A stretch of 64,000 nucleotides of DNA, taken from contig JBGCGD010000017.1 in NCBI GenBank assembly GCA_045110515.1, positions 56,658-120,657 on the forward strand. Direction: 5' to 3'. The translations under genes were made by a program, and so were the position numbers. The notes beneath the pieces are model-generated. The model saw nothing but the letters and a program-made list of their open reading frames with translations. It searched no databases and was not told the DNA's origin. Below, piece after piece: positions 36,979-46,175 of this stretch. The DNA comes from Granulosicoccus sp045110515. Lineage in GTDB: Bacteria > Pseudomonadota > Gammaproteobacteria > Granulosicoccales > Granulosicoccaceae. Every line of letters begins with the position of its first letter. The stretch's first letter is position 1.

Positions 36979-37695
36979 CTAGTACAGCAGCTCATCCATC
37001 CAGCGATAACCCAAACCATACACAGTCTGGATACCACCAAATGAATCATCCAAAGCAATGAACTTTGCGCGTATGCGTTTTATATGCGCGGTGATCGTTT
37101 GATCATCAAGTACCAGATTTGCCGCATCCATAAGCTGCTGACGACTTCTTACCTGTCCAGGATGCCGCGCGAGGCACTCTACCAACGAATATTCAGTGAC
37201 GGTTAAATCAACCGTGACATCACGCCATTTAGCCACTAACCGTTGTTGGTTTAGCTCAAGATGACCAATGGTTTTTATAGTCTCGGCAGCATCGGGCTGA
37301 CTGAACGCTTCAACCCTTCTCAGCACAGTGTTTACTCGCGCAACTAATTGCACAAGGCTGATATCTTTTGTCAGGTAGTCATCTGCTCCCAGTCTTAATC
37401 CTGAGATGACGTCTAGTTCGCTATCGCGTGCTGTTAGAAAAAGAATGGGAAGTCTGGCAGACACCTCTCGCAAGGCCCGACATAAATCGAAACCCGCTTC
37501 GCTGTCTCGCCCCAATCCAATATCGATGATGGCAACATCGGGCAGCCGTTGCTTTACGGCTTTAAGCGCCGAAGTGGCGTCGCCGTAACCATGCACGTCA
37601 TACCCTGCACGGCTGAGGGCCAGCGTGTAATTGTCTCGCAAGGCCGGCTCGTCCTCTACCAGCACGATACGCCTAAGCGGATTTTGCTCAGTCAT
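36979..37695 (-). CDS. response regulator of the dedicated sortase system (OmpR/PhoB type)
   Basis: The 238-residue protein has a receiver domain with acidic pocket LVEDEP and phospho-acceptor Asp58 in VAIIDIGLG, and a C-terminal winged helix (ARHPGQVRSRQQLMDAANLVLDDQTITAHIKRIRAKF) that binds DNA. It is the cognate partner of the kinase encoded next. It is divergent from the VIT/VWA protein gene with about 100 bp between the likely start codons, so it probably controls that promoter. Confidence 0.9.
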   Translation of the reverse strand: MTEQNPLRRIVLVEDEPALRDNYTLALSRAGYDVHGYGDATSALKAVKQRLPDVAIIDIGLGRDSEAGFDLCRALREVSARLPILFLTARDSELDVISGLRLGADDYLTKDISLVQLVARVNTVLRRVEAFSQPDAAETIKTIGHLELNQQRLVAKWRDVTVDLTVTEYSLVECLARHPGQVRSRQQLMDAANLVLDDQTITAHIKRIRAKFIALDDSFGGIQTVYGLGYRWMDELLY

Positions 37696-37799
37696 ATTTC
37701 ATCATTATTCGTCCGAGTTTACCCATACTTAATCGGCGTAATGTCCTAAGCGTGGCGTCTACTGTGCGTAAATCCTACCGCAACCCTTACGACACAACT

Positions 37800-39875
37800 A
37801 TGCATGATACTCACTGCACACATTCGTCGCACAAAAAACCGCCAAAACTCATTCTAAATACTATCGTCAATCATTGGACGCTAGTGAGCCTATTATGTCT
37901 CAGCCTGCAGTTAAATACGGGATTTGTGAGAGCGTCCTACAACGATGACTACCCCTCCAGCGGCGAATTTAAGCTTCATCACACTAACGGCGATATCAAC
38001 GCCATTCAACTGGATGCGAACATAGATCTGAGGGTGACGGGGCTACTCGCAGAATTCACGTTGACGCAGACCTTCAAAAATACCACTGACGAATGGGTTG
38101 AAGGCAGTTATCTCTTTCCCCTCCATGAGGAGTCAGCCATTCAGGGTCTGATCATGACGATCGGCGACAGGGAGATCATCGGTCAAATAATGCCAAAGGC
38201 CGAAGCTGAGTCTGTTTATATCAAAGCCAAAGAAGCCGGGGAAATCGCCAGCCTGGTAGAACAACAACGACCCAATTTATTCACAATGAAAGCGTCCTCA
38301 ATTGCACCGAATGACGAAGTAACGGTACATTTGAGCGTCGTGTTACCCGTTGAGGTGAACGACAAAAAACACGTACTTCGTTTGCCAACCACTCTTACAC
38401 CTCGATATACCAATGCATTAGCTGAGAATGCCGATCAACTAAAATCACCATTCGCCACACAGGCAATGATACGTGGCCCCCGTATCAACATCAATGCAAC
38501 CATAGAGCCGCTTGAAGATACATCCTCGGTTAGCAGTCAAACTCATCACTTAACGCTTACGCAAAACGGCTTCTCTCTCAATGATGTACCGATGGATAGT
38601 GACATTATTGTTCAATGGCCACTATCCGCGACTGACGTTGCATCCAGTCAAGCGTACGTTTCAACACACAACGGGGAACGATACGTTCAAATCATGCTGA
38701 CACCTCCGGAAAAAATAACCGCCGAGACAACCATTGCCCGGGAGTTGGTTTTGCTCATCGATAAGTCCGGATCGATGGCCGGTGTCTCTATCAATGCGGC
38801 TCGAGAGGCTCTGCACTTCGCACTTGATGGTTTGAGCGCAAGCGATACATTTAACATCGTAGCGTTTGATCACGACCATTATCCGTTGTTTCAACACGCC
38901 CAACCCGCCACCGGACAGGCTCTGTTGAGCGCCAGACGATTCATCGATAATTTGGATGCGGATGGTGGAACCGAAATGCAGTCTGCACTTGATTTTGCCT
39001 TACAGAAAAGCATCAGGGACACGCAAGACAGCGATGAAATCTCGCGCCTAAGGCAAGTGGTTTTTCTAACCGACGGCAGCGTGGGCTACGAAGATGCATT
39101 GCTAAAGAGCATAGAACGGCAGCTCGGGAAAAGCCGGTTGTTCACCATTGGTATCGGCCCCGCGCCGAACGCATGGTTTATAAAAAAGGCAGGCGAAGTC
39201 GGCAGGGGTACATCACTTGAAATCCAGAATTCCTTTGATGTCGCAGAGGCTGTAAACAAACTACTTGGAATACTTCAATCTCCAGCGCTGACAGACATAT
39301 CGATTCAGTACGCACAAGGACACGGTGAAATTTACCCAAACCCGCTGCCTGATTTATACGTCGACAAACCGGGTCTTTGGGTTGCAAAAATTAGCAATGA
39401 TGTTAGTGAGATCATCATTACTGGTAATCAGAACGGAAAACGGACGCGGCAAACTCTGACGCTCCCCCCACCCGATGAGCTATACAGAGGAAGTTCTGCG
39501 GCACCGGTGGCGATGCACTGGGCACGTCAAAAAGTCAGTAGTTTATTGGACCAGCAACGCTACTCACACGACCAAGAACTGCATAAAGATCTCATCACCA
39601 AAATAGGCGTCGAGGTTGGATTGGTAACGCCCTATACCAGTTTCGTCGCTGTAGATAAGACACCTGCAGTTACTACACCAATGCCTACTAGTGAACACAA
39701 GGTGGCAAATCTTATTCCCACAGGCAACCAAATGATGTCTACCTATATGCCACAGGGATCGGCGGGAGCTGACACTTGGCTTTGGTTAAGTCTTCTGTTT
39801 GGCTTCAGCGGTCTATGTCTGCTATTCATTCCACACTTTAACGTTGCGCGATCACCCGAATGTAACCCAGCATGA
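37800..39875 (+). CDS. VIT and VWA domain surface protein, target of the dedicated sortase
   Basis: About 691 residues from the ATG at 37800; a GTG at 37752 would add 16. A signal peptide (KLILNTIVNHWTLVSLLCLS) precedes the mature start. A VIT domain follows (~50-170, with LTQTFKNTTDEWVEGSYLFPL). Then comes a von Willebrand A domain with the MIDAS motif LIDKSGSMAG (Asp at ~321) and FLTDGSVG. The C-terminus is built like a sortase signal: MPQGSAGAD, an 18-residue hydrophobic segment (WLWLSLLFGFSGLCLLFI), then a short tail with a single Arg. The motif is degenerate compared with LPxTG. The next gene is the sortase, whose ATG overlaps this stop. Family members are typically the only sortase substrate of their genome. 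Confidence 0.88.
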   Translation: MHDTHCTHSSHKKPPKLILNTIVNHWTLVSLLCLSLQLNTGFVRASYNDDYPSSGEFKLHHTNGDINAIQLDANIDLRVTGLLAEFTLTQTFKNTTDEWVEGSYLFPLHEESAIQGLIMTIGDREIIGQIMPKAEAESVYIKAKEAGEIASLVEQQRPNLFTMKASSIAPNDEVTVHLSVVLPVEVNDKKHVLRLPTTLTPRYTNALAENADQLKSPFATQAMIRGPRININATIEPLEDTSSVSSQTHHLTLTQNGFSLNDVPMDSDIIVQWPLSATDVASSQAYVSTHNGERYVQIMLTPPEKITAETTIARELVLLIDKSGSMAGVSINAAREALHFALDGLSASDTFNIVAFDHDHYPLFQHAQPATGQALLSARRFIDNLDADGGTEMQSALDFALQKSIRDTQDSDEISRLRQVVFLTDGSVGYEDALLKSIERQLGKSRLFTIGIGPAPNAWFIKKAGEVGRGTSLEIQNSFDVAEAVNKLLGILQSPALTDISIQYAQGHGEIYPNPLPDLYVDKPGLWVAKISNDVSEIIITGNQNGKRTRQTLTLPPPDELYRGSSAAPVAMHWARQKVSSLLDQQRYSHDQELHKDLITKIGVEVGLVTPYTSFVAVDKTPAVTTPMPTSEHKVANLIPTGNQMMSTYMPQGSAGADTWLWLSLLFGFSGLCLLFIPHFNVARSPECNPA

Positions 39876-40441
39876 TGACTGCAAAGATCACCGCGATTGT
39901 TGTATTGGTGCTATCGCTTGGCAGCGGGAGCCAAGCAGCTTGGATCTACGGAAAAGCATTTGTTGCCCAAATTTTACTGGACCAGGCATGGCGAGAAAGC
40001 TTGGCAAAAAACTCACCCGCTAAACCCTGGTCCTGGGCGGATATTCAAACCATTGCCAGGCTGGATATACCTGACATAGACAAATCGCTAATCATCCTTA
40101 ACGACGCCTCTGGCGAAGCAATGGCCTTTGGGCCTGGAGTCGCCGGTGGAAATACCGCGAACGCCAGAGGCTCTGCCATTGCCATTGGTGGGCATAGGGA
40201 TACTCACTTGGCGTTTCTAGAACACCTACCTATTGGTGCCACGATAAATCTTGAGAATGTAAACGGGGATTTCATCCGATATGAGTTGTTGGATAAAACT
40301 ATCGTTAATTCAAAAACACAGACTCTGGAGATAGCCCGGGACAAGCCCGGGCTTGTGCTCATCACATGCTATCCGTTCAACGCTACCCAAACAGGCGGGC
40401 CATTGCGCCTCATAGCCCGAGCCCGAATGATTCAGGGGTAA
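39872..40441 (+). CDS. class-marine proteobacterial sortase
   Basis: The 189-residue protein has an N-terminal membrane anchor (ITAIVVLVLSLGSGSQAAWIYG) and the sortase beta-barrel. The catalytic residues are His108 in GGHRDTH, Cys166 in LITCYPF and Arg179 in GPLRLIARA. The TCYPF form of the TLxTC block is typical of the marine proteobacterial group. It overlaps the target gene by 4 bp (ATGA), so enzyme and substrate are translationally coupled. In Gram-negatives the acceptor for the transpeptidation is unknown. The only sortase-type genes visible are this pair, with kinase and regulator on the other strand. Confidence 0.93.
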   Translation: MMTAKITAIVVLVLSLGSGSQAAWIYGKAFVAQILLDQAWRESLAKNSPAKPWSWADIQTIARLDIPDIDKSLIILNDASGEAMAFGPGVAGGNTANARGSAIAIGGHRDTHLAFLEHLPIGATINLENVNGDFIRYELLDKTIVNSKTQTLEIARDKPGLVLITCYPFNATQTGGPLRLIARARMIQG

Positions 40442-40510
40442 TAGATCGGTTGCTTAAAAAACGATTTTCCCGCTAAGCGTTTAACCTATTAAGTCCACGA
40501 ACTTAACGGG

Positions 40511-40516
40511 TATAAT
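40511..40516 (+). promoter_or_regulatory. perfect -10 hexamer TATAAT 6 bases before aminotransferase start
   Basis: TATAAT at 40511-40516 is followed by six bases and the ATG at 40523. The expected transcription start, about seven bases after the hexamer, falls on the A of the ATG. No Shine-Dalgarno sequence precedes it. The -35 is weak (TTAAGT at 16 bp). Confidence 0.5.
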
Positions 40517-40522
40517 CCGGTG

Positions 40523-41722
40523 ATGAAATTCTCATCACTCACTCAGCGTATCGTCAACGACGATTCAGACAGCCCTCGCAAAATTGATCCCTGGGCAGTG
40601 CATAATCTGGCCGTCCAGAGAGCTGCACAGGGCGAACCGATCACGCTGTTAAGTATCGGGCAGGAGACTAACGAAACCACGCCAGAGGTCATCGTAAATT
40701 CTGCCATCGAAAGTCTTCAAGCTGGAAGGCACCACTATGCCGATGTTCGCGGGGACGAAAAGCTTCGTGCAGAGGTGGCTGCTTATCACAATCGACTAAC
40801 CGGGCAATCCTACAATGCTGACAACGTCACGATATATGTTGGTGCGCAAAACGCCTTGTTCGCGGTTGCTCAGGTGCTTCTGGAAAGCTCAGACGAAGTC
40901 ATTTTAGTTGCCCCTTTCTACACCACTTACGAAGCCACATTTGGCGCACCCGGCCCCAAAGTTGTAACCGTTCAAGTCGAGGCCGCGGATAGCTATCAGC
41001 TCAACGAAGACGCGCTACTGAATGCCATTAGCGAAAAAACACGAGCCATTGTTTTGAACGCGCCAAATAATCCGCTGGGGAGTCGATACACCAAGGAACA
41101 GCTGAGCAAAATAGTACAGGCCTGTGTGGATAACAACATTTGGCTAATACTCGACGCTGTTTACATAGACACCGTAGATGCAGATTCCATTGCACTTCCG
41201 CACCATGTACCGGGTTCGAAAGACATACTGATTACCGTTGGCAGTCTTTCTAAATCTCACCGCATGACCGGTTGGCGCGTAGGTTGGGCAATAGGCCCTG
41301 ATCCACTATCAGAGCACTTAGGTAATCTATCTGTCTGCATGCACTATGGACTTGCCCCGTTTGTCATGGATGCAGCGACAACAGCACTGCAGCAATCAAA
41401 CGACACACCGGCACTGGTACGTTCTGTCATGCTTGAACGAAGAACTCTGGTGCGCAAATCACTGGTGAATTTAGACCCTGTCAGAGTATTAGATGCCGGG
41501 CAAGGCATGTTTGTGCTGCTAGACGTCGAAGCTATGGGAATTGACGCCTACACCTTCGCAATGGAGCTATTAGAGAAAAAAGATGTTTCAGTTCTACCTT
41601 GCGATGGCTTTGGACCGGGAGGACGGTTTCTTGTTCGAATCGGCTTGTGTGTTGACGGTCAACAACTCACACAGGCATGCGAACGAATTAAGCAATTTAT
41701 AATGGAAAAAACACAATCGTAA
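40523..41722 (+). CDS. PLP-dependent aminotransferase, class I/II
   Basis: The 399-residue cytoplasmic fold-type I aminotransferase resembles aspartate/arginine-pyruvate type enzymes. The PLP lysine is in GSLSKSHRMTGWRVGW near residue 238, NNPLGSRY carries the Asn and the C-terminal FLVRIGLCVD the substrate-carboxylate Arg. A GTG lies one codon before the ATG. The amino-acid donor cannot be assigned from sequence; branched or arginine-pyruvate activity is possible. It is a single-gene unit with a consensus -10 six bases from the ATG and no ribosome binding site, a candidate leaderless message. Confidence 0.86.
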   Translation: MKFSSLTQRIVNDDSDSPRKIDPWAVHNLAVQRAAQGEPITLLSIGQETNETTPEVIVNSAIESLQAGRHHYADVRGDEKLRAEVAAYHNRLTGQSYNADNVTIYVGAQNALFAVAQVLLESSDEVILVAPFYTTYEATFGAPGPKVVTVQVEAADSYQLNEDALLNAISEKTRAIVLNAPNNPLGSRYTKEQLSKIVQACVDNNIWLILDAVYIDTVDADSIALPHHVPGSKDILITVGSLSKSHRMTGWRVGWAIGPDPLSEHLGNLSVCMHYGLAPFVMDAATTALQQSNDTPALVRSVMLERRTLVRKSLVNLDPVRVLDAGQGMFVLLDVEAMGIDAYTFAMELLEKKDVSVLPCDGFGPGGRFLVRIGLCVDGQQLTQACERIKQFIMEKTQS

Positions 41723-41726
41723 CGAG

Positions 41727-41755
41727 CTTTTGAAACCCTATGCAGGTTTCAAAAG
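41727..41755. terminator. hairpin shared by convergent aminotransferase and DUF1501 gene ends
   Basis: CTTTTGAAACC (41727-41737) and GGTTTCAAAAG (41745-41755) are exact 11-bp inverted repeats around CTATGCA. The right arm lies inside the last codons of the DUF1501 gene. A bidirectional 3' end is likely, though neither side has a long T-run. Confidence 0.45.
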
Positions 41756-42934
41756 TCCACTTAAACGATCATCTCCATACTCACTTAAATAGGGATACTG
41801 CTCGTCAATACCCAATCCTGAGACGAGAATTTGCCGATAAAGAGCCCGGTAGTCCATCGTAAATTTTAAGTCATCGTCAACCAGCTGGCTTAGTGATGGC
41901 TCATCACTGTAGAGGCCCCCATTAACCGCCCCACCTAGGAGCATGTGCGGGGCCGCAGTTCCGTGATCGGTACCTCGTGAACTGTTCTCCACAGCTCTTC
42001 TGCCAAACTCTGAATAAGTGAAGATAAGTGTGTTGTCCCATTCACCAGCCGCTTTTAACGTCGCAATTAAATCCTCCAACCCTGAGGAAAGATTTCTTAG
42101 AAGCCGCGCATGGCGTCCTAGTTGATTTTGATGGGTGTCAAAGCCGTCGAGACGGACACGATAGACCGGTGTCTCAACACCTGAGGTGATCAGTCTGGCC
42201 ACCTGCCGAAGTTGTTCTCCAAACGCACCCGCAGCAAAACGTTTTACCCTCGGCCCGCTGTCCACTTTAGACGCTAAGGTGGACATCGTTGCATCTAATG
42301 TATTGAGACGGCTCTGAACAAGCGACAAGGCCGATCGCGAGAAATCGGTTGTTGCTTGGGTATCTGGAAGAGCTTGATCTTTTAGCTGCTCTAGGGATCG
42401 CAAAGACAACCAACGTCCGCTGTCGCTTGCGAAAATCCCCATGTTCCCCGCCATGCTTATACCATGTGGGTCAAGCAATGTACGAGGTAACTGATGCTCC
42501 ATGGCATGGGTTATCCAGCCACCACGATTACGCTGGCTCAAGCCGTCACCTGCAGATTCCCACAGCGCAATAGACGTGAAGTGGCTGCGGTTCGCGTTGG
42601 GATAACCCAGACCCTGAACCCAGGCCATATCACCATCTTCCCATGCAGATAGAAGAGGTTCTAGTTCAGCATGGACTGACTGCTCATCACTTAAGTGAAT
42701 TACATCGGATGCGGACAATCCGATAGTAGGTCGGGCTTTGTAGTAATTATCATCCCTGTACGGAACCAGCGTATTCAAGCCATCATTGGCACCCGCCAGT
42801 TCCACTAAAATCAGTCGTCGCCTGTGAGTCGGTTCTGACGATTGCGCGTAGTTGACAAGCGAATGGGCACTGAGAAAACCAATTGGCCCTAACGTCCCCA
42901 ATAACATCTGTCGAATAAAATGTCTTCTGTTCAT
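41738..42934 (-). CDS. DUF1501 domain protein, Tat-exported
   Basis: The 398-residue protein begins with a twin-arginine signal (MNRRHFIRQMLLGTLGPIGFLSA). The DUF1501 core belongs to the alkaline-phosphatase/sulfatase-like superfamily: LVELAGANDGLNTLVPYRDDNYY at the start and FTYSEFGRRAVENSSRGTDHGTAAPHMLLGG near residue 315 are family blocks. Its enzymatic activity is unknown. It follows the DUF1800 gene by 33 bp on the same strand, the usual pairing of these two families. GAGAAG precedes the ATG. Confidence 0.9.
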   Translation of the reverse strand: MNRRHFIRQMLLGTLGPIGFLSAHSLVNYAQSSEPTHRRRLILVELAGANDGLNTLVPYRDDNYYKARPTIGLSASDVIHLSDEQSVHAELEPLLSAWEDGDMAWVQGLGYPNANRSHFTSIALWESAGDGLSQRNRGGWITHAMEHQLPRTLLDPHGISMAGNMGIFASDSGRWLSLRSLEQLKDQALPDTQATTDFSRSALSLVQSRLNTLDATMSTLASKVDSGPRVKRFAAGAFGEQLRQVARLITSGVETPVYRVRLDGFDTHQNQLGRHARLLRNLSSGLEDLIATLKAAGEWDNTLIFTYSEFGRRAVENSSRGTDHGTAAPHMLLGGAVNGGLYSDEPSLSQLVDDDLKFTMDYRALYRQILVSGLGIDEQYPYLSEYGDDRLSGLLKPA

Positions 42935-42967
42935 AGGCTTCTCGACTTTGACAACAACTTATCAACG

Positions 42968-45466
42968 TTATTTGAGTTGAAACACCGGGTGCCTTACCAG
43001 CTCATCCAGACTTGCATTATCTAAATTCACACCAGGTAATTCCGGAATCAGCAACGATGGCAATGTCATGGATGAATCAGACAAAATCTTCATCAATTCA
43101 TCGTAATTATTAACAGCAGGCATCTCTGCCGCCAGCGTTGCTCGAGGGCGGACAGCGGGTAAGTAACGTGAATCAACATCAATATGCGTTTGCACAGTCT
43201 GAGAGTAAATTGAATCATCCAACGACACCTCTGTAGAGTTCAATTTCTTCAGCATTTTTTTCAACGTCGGTTCAAATCGAACAGCTCTAGGTGTCCTTTC
43301 AGCTAGCGCTAACAGCGTTGCAGCGTTATTCCACAAAACGTCAATCATGAGCCTGTCTGATGCTTCCAAACCCGAACGATGACAGGCTAAGTTGTCCCTA
43401 GAACTCCAGAACGGATCAGATCCAGTTCGTAGTGGATAGGCAAGCGTTTGTTTGGGACTAAAGTGTTCATCCACCCACGCACATTCCGGCCAAAACGTCA
43501 TGCAAGAAGGCCAGCACCCGAAAGTATCCACTTGCAGCCTCATCGGTTTCTGTCCTGACGAGATAAGTCCGAATTGAAAATTGTGAAAATAGCGATCGGG
43601 GGTTTTAAAGTGATCAAGCGTGATATACGCCGATTGGAAATCGGTATTGAGATCATGTCGTGCCCATTCAACGTGTACGGCTGACGCGGACCACGCAGGT
43701 TGTTCGATGGCCAGTTGTGTTACGTCAGGCTGTATTGAAAAGCGAAGAGATCCTGCACAAAACAATCGGCCCGAATCTGCTGGCAGCTCCGGCTCACAGG
43801 CGCTTGTCTGTTTGGCCCTTGTAGAACTGAACCACTGTTTATCCACCTCAACGCCGTCCACATATAAGTTTCTATCCCCTCCTGGCCCTGCAGCATCATT
43901 TAAAAAAGAAACTGTCATGTGGGTAGCCTGATCAATGAGGTTTTCAGGCACCTCGACAGCCTCAGTTACCCATGCCGCGTCGTTGCGATTGCCCAGCCTG
44001 CCTAATTTCTCGGTGTCGTGACCAAACTGAAATACGGTTTCGGAACTACTCCACAGCGGCTTTCCGGCATTAAACAATTCAACTTGATAGATTGCCGGCC
44101 CCTGATAGTCTTCCGCTGCGAGCCGAACTTTTACTCTGGCCTCTTTTTGGTCAATTGCGCTCATCATCGGATTCATAGCTTGAGCACTGCTCAATTGATC
44201 GGGTGTAGCGTTGGCAGAAATCAAATCATCGATTGCTTTAAATCGATTGAGCAATCGTCCGGGAGTGACATAAGCGCCACCTTCACTCCATCCTGAAACA
44301 TTTGGCGGTGCGAACAATTCCATATCAAGACTACCCAGCCATCCGGATACCTGATGCCATAAATACTTTGGATAGTCTAAAGAGCGACTGGTGCCCACAA
44401 TAATGTCCACCGGTGATTTAATCATGCCACCACGATTTTCATCGCTCCAGAACGCGTCACTTTCCAGCATTGCGCGGTACAGAGCGCTGATCTGATAGTT
44501 GGATTCCGTGAAAACACCGGCAACGTGATCGAGCCAAGCAGTATCAGGCGTAGCGTCAGAGACGTACGCGGTCCAAAACCGCGTACTCAAATAACGAGCT
44601 GCTGCAGGTTGCTTTAAAATTTGATCAATTAAGTCATCACCGTTATGTGTTGCTCTGACACCGAATAGATCTTTCTCTCTTCGGTCTTGCTGCCAAGTTT
44701 TTACATAAAATGCGAGGTTATGACTACGTTCGGAATCATGGCCGGTTAGTGCTCTTGCCGTTTCCTTAACGGTGAACTCGCTATAGCTACCTTCACCCAA
44801 GGTAAACAATTCAAGAAGCTCCCGCGCAAGATTCTCATTCGGCGAGTCTTTGTGGTTACTCCCTGCATTCAAGAATTCCAGTAACGCAGAGTCCCGAATC
44901 ATCGCCTTGAGTAACTCAGACCATGATCCCATACCCAATTGACGAAAGGTTTGGTTCTGACGGGCCATTGCCAGTGACTGATGATCTGTGTCGTAGTAAC
45001 TTGTCGCAAATACATCATGCCAAAACAAAACCATACGTTCTGTTTGTGGTGAAGGTGTTTGCAGCATTTCCAAGGCCCACCACTGCTTCAACTGCGCAAA
45101 CTCTAAATCCCGTTCGTTATTGAAAAGCGCTCTGTCATTTGCGCTTATATCAGCTCTAGCGTGATAATGCGGTAACGGCTGATCTACCCAATCTGGCATG
45201 GAGGTATCGGGTACAGTTTTGAAGTTAGCCATAATAGTATCGATGGCTTCGCGTCGTGTTAATTGGCTATAACTTCGCAGCTGCGAGGGTGAAACTCCGA
45301 TACCCGTTCTGGACAACAAATGGCGCGCATCATCGATACCTAATGTTTGCTGCGCATCTGCGCTCCCTACAAACACCTTTACACCCGCACAGGCAGTGGT
45401 AGTAGATAGTGCAACGCTTATTAAGAATAGCCTCAGTCCGTTTTTCAATACCGCTCTCGTATCCAT
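42968..45466 (-). CDS. DUF1800 domain protein with C-terminal carbohydrate-binding-like extension
   Basis: At 832 residues this is about twice the usual DUF1800 length. A signal peptide or lipoprotein-like start (LFLISVALSTTTACAG) leads into the DUF1800 core (~40-415) with the family blocks FWHDVFATSYYDTDH, NENLARELLELFTLGEGSYSE and APPNVSGWSEGGAYVTPGRLL. Residues ~430-545 resemble a calcium-dependent CBM60-like module: YQVELFNAGKPLW and FLNDAAGPGGDRNLYVDGVEV. A Cys-rich stretch (~545-700, CWPSC, CAW, LACHRSG) and an unassigned end follow. DUF1800 and DUF1501 are exported partners of unknown function; the extension suggests a role at polysaccharide. Confidence 0.87.
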   Translation of the reverse strand: MDTRAVLKNGLRLFLISVALSTTTACAGVKVFVGSADAQQTLGIDDARHLLSRTGIGVSPSQLRSYSQLTRREAIDTIMANFKTVPDTSMPDWVDQPLPHYHARADISANDRALFNNERDLEFAQLKQWWALEMLQTPSPQTERMVLFWHDVFATSYYDTDHQSLAMARQNQTFRQLGMGSWSELLKAMIRDSALLEFLNAGSNHKDSPNENLARELLELFTLGEGSYSEFTVKETARALTGHDSERSHNLAFYVKTWQQDRREKDLFGVRATHNGDDLIDQILKQPAAARYLSTRFWTAYVSDATPDTAWLDHVAGVFTESNYQISALYRAMLESDAFWSDENRGGMIKSPVDIIVGTSRSLDYPKYLWHQVSGWLGSLDMELFAPPNVSGWSEGGAYVTPGRLLNRFKAIDDLISANATPDQLSSAQAMNPMMSAIDQKEARVKVRLAAEDYQGPAIYQVELFNAGKPLWSSSETVFQFGHDTEKLGRLGNRNDAAWVTEAVEVPENLIDQATHMTVSFLNDAAGPGGDRNLYVDGVEVDKQWFSSTRAKQTSACEPELPADSGRLFCAGSLRFSIQPDVTQLAIEQPAWSASAVHVEWARHDLNTDFQSAYITLDHFKTPDRYFHNFQFGLISSGQKPMRLQVDTFGCWPSCMTFWPECAWVDEHFSPKQTLAYPLRTGSDPFWSSRDNLACHRSGLEASDRLMIDVLWNNAATLLALAERTPRAVRFEPTLKKMLKKLNSTEVSLDDSIYSQTVQTHIDVDSRYLPAVRPRATLAAEMPAVNNYDELMKILSDSSMTLPSLLIPELPGVNLDNASLDELVRHPVFQLK

Positions 45467-45608
45467 AATCAGATAAAAATCAAATCAAAAGCTGAAGAAG
45501 AACATTGATCAGGGAACCATCGAACTTGCCAACAGGTCCAACGAGAACTAACAACACGTATAGATAGTCGTCAAGCTAAACATTGAAGTCAACATGGGAA
45601 GCCAAAAC

Positions 45609-46127
45609 ATGCGCAATTCCACGGCAGTTCAAGCCAGCAGAGTAAACAGAGCATGGCTAGCCACAGTCACTTCTATGGCACTGCTTCTGGCGGGACTGTT
45701 GGTGGCTAAATCAAGCTTCTCTGACCAAATCTCTCCCAAACCCAGCACGGACCTTTCACCTCAGCAAGTCATTAATATCGTTGTTGAATCTCTTCAAAAC
45801 AACGCAGCTGACGATGCGGGTATAGCCACTGTTTACCGATTTGCATCGCCAGGCAATAAAGCGAATACAGGCCCTTTGGCCCGCTTCACGTACATGATCA
45901 AACGCGGATTTTCAGACATGCTCAATCATGTTGGCGTCCGATATGACGACATGGAAATGACCGGTGATGTCGCAGTACAAGCGGTGTGGTTACAAACGGT
46001 CACAGGTGCTGAATACGGCTATGCGTTTCAACTCAGAAAACAAAAAGGCGGGGAAACCGACGGTATGTGGATGACCGAAGGTGTGATTCCACTCGGCCAA
46101 AGTGCTCAGAGCGGAATCGGAATATAA
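45609..46127 (+). CDS. DUF4864 domain protein, exported
   Basis: About 172 residues. An N-terminal hydrophobic segment (WLATVTSMALLLAGLLVAKSSFS) acts as signal anchor or signal peptide. The rest matches the DUF4864 pattern: SPQQVINIVVESLQNNAADDAGIATVYRFASP, then LARFTYMIKRGFSDMLNHVGV and the closing GMWMTEGVIPL. The family is NTF2-like in outline, with no known activity. An ATG at 45594 is also in frame, but the ATG at 45609 has GGGAAG seven bases upstream and is preferred. It is divergent from the DUF1800 gene and convergent with folD. Confidence 0.75.
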   Translation: MRNSTAVQASRVNRAWLATVTSMALLLAGLLVAKSSFSDQISPKPSTDLSPQQVINIVVESLQNNAADDAGIATVYRFASPGNKANTGPLARFTYMIKRGFSDMLNHVGVRYDDMEMTGDVAVQAVWLQTVTGAEYGYAFQLRKQKGGETDGMWMTEGVIPLGQSAQSGIGI

Positions 46128-46131
46128 ACCG

Positions 46132-46158
46132 CTGCGCAGACAAGCCCGATCTGCGCAG
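46132..46158 (+). terminator. hairpin between DUF4864 gene and folD
   Basis: CTGCGCAGA (46132-46140) pairs exactly with TCTGCGCAG (46150-46158) around a 9-base loop, a few bases after the DUF4864 stop. A T-run begins 13 bases later, so it is only a moderate terminator candidate. It may serve both converging genes. Confidence 0.5.
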
Positions 46159-46175
46159 AGCTTCGCCTATTCTTT

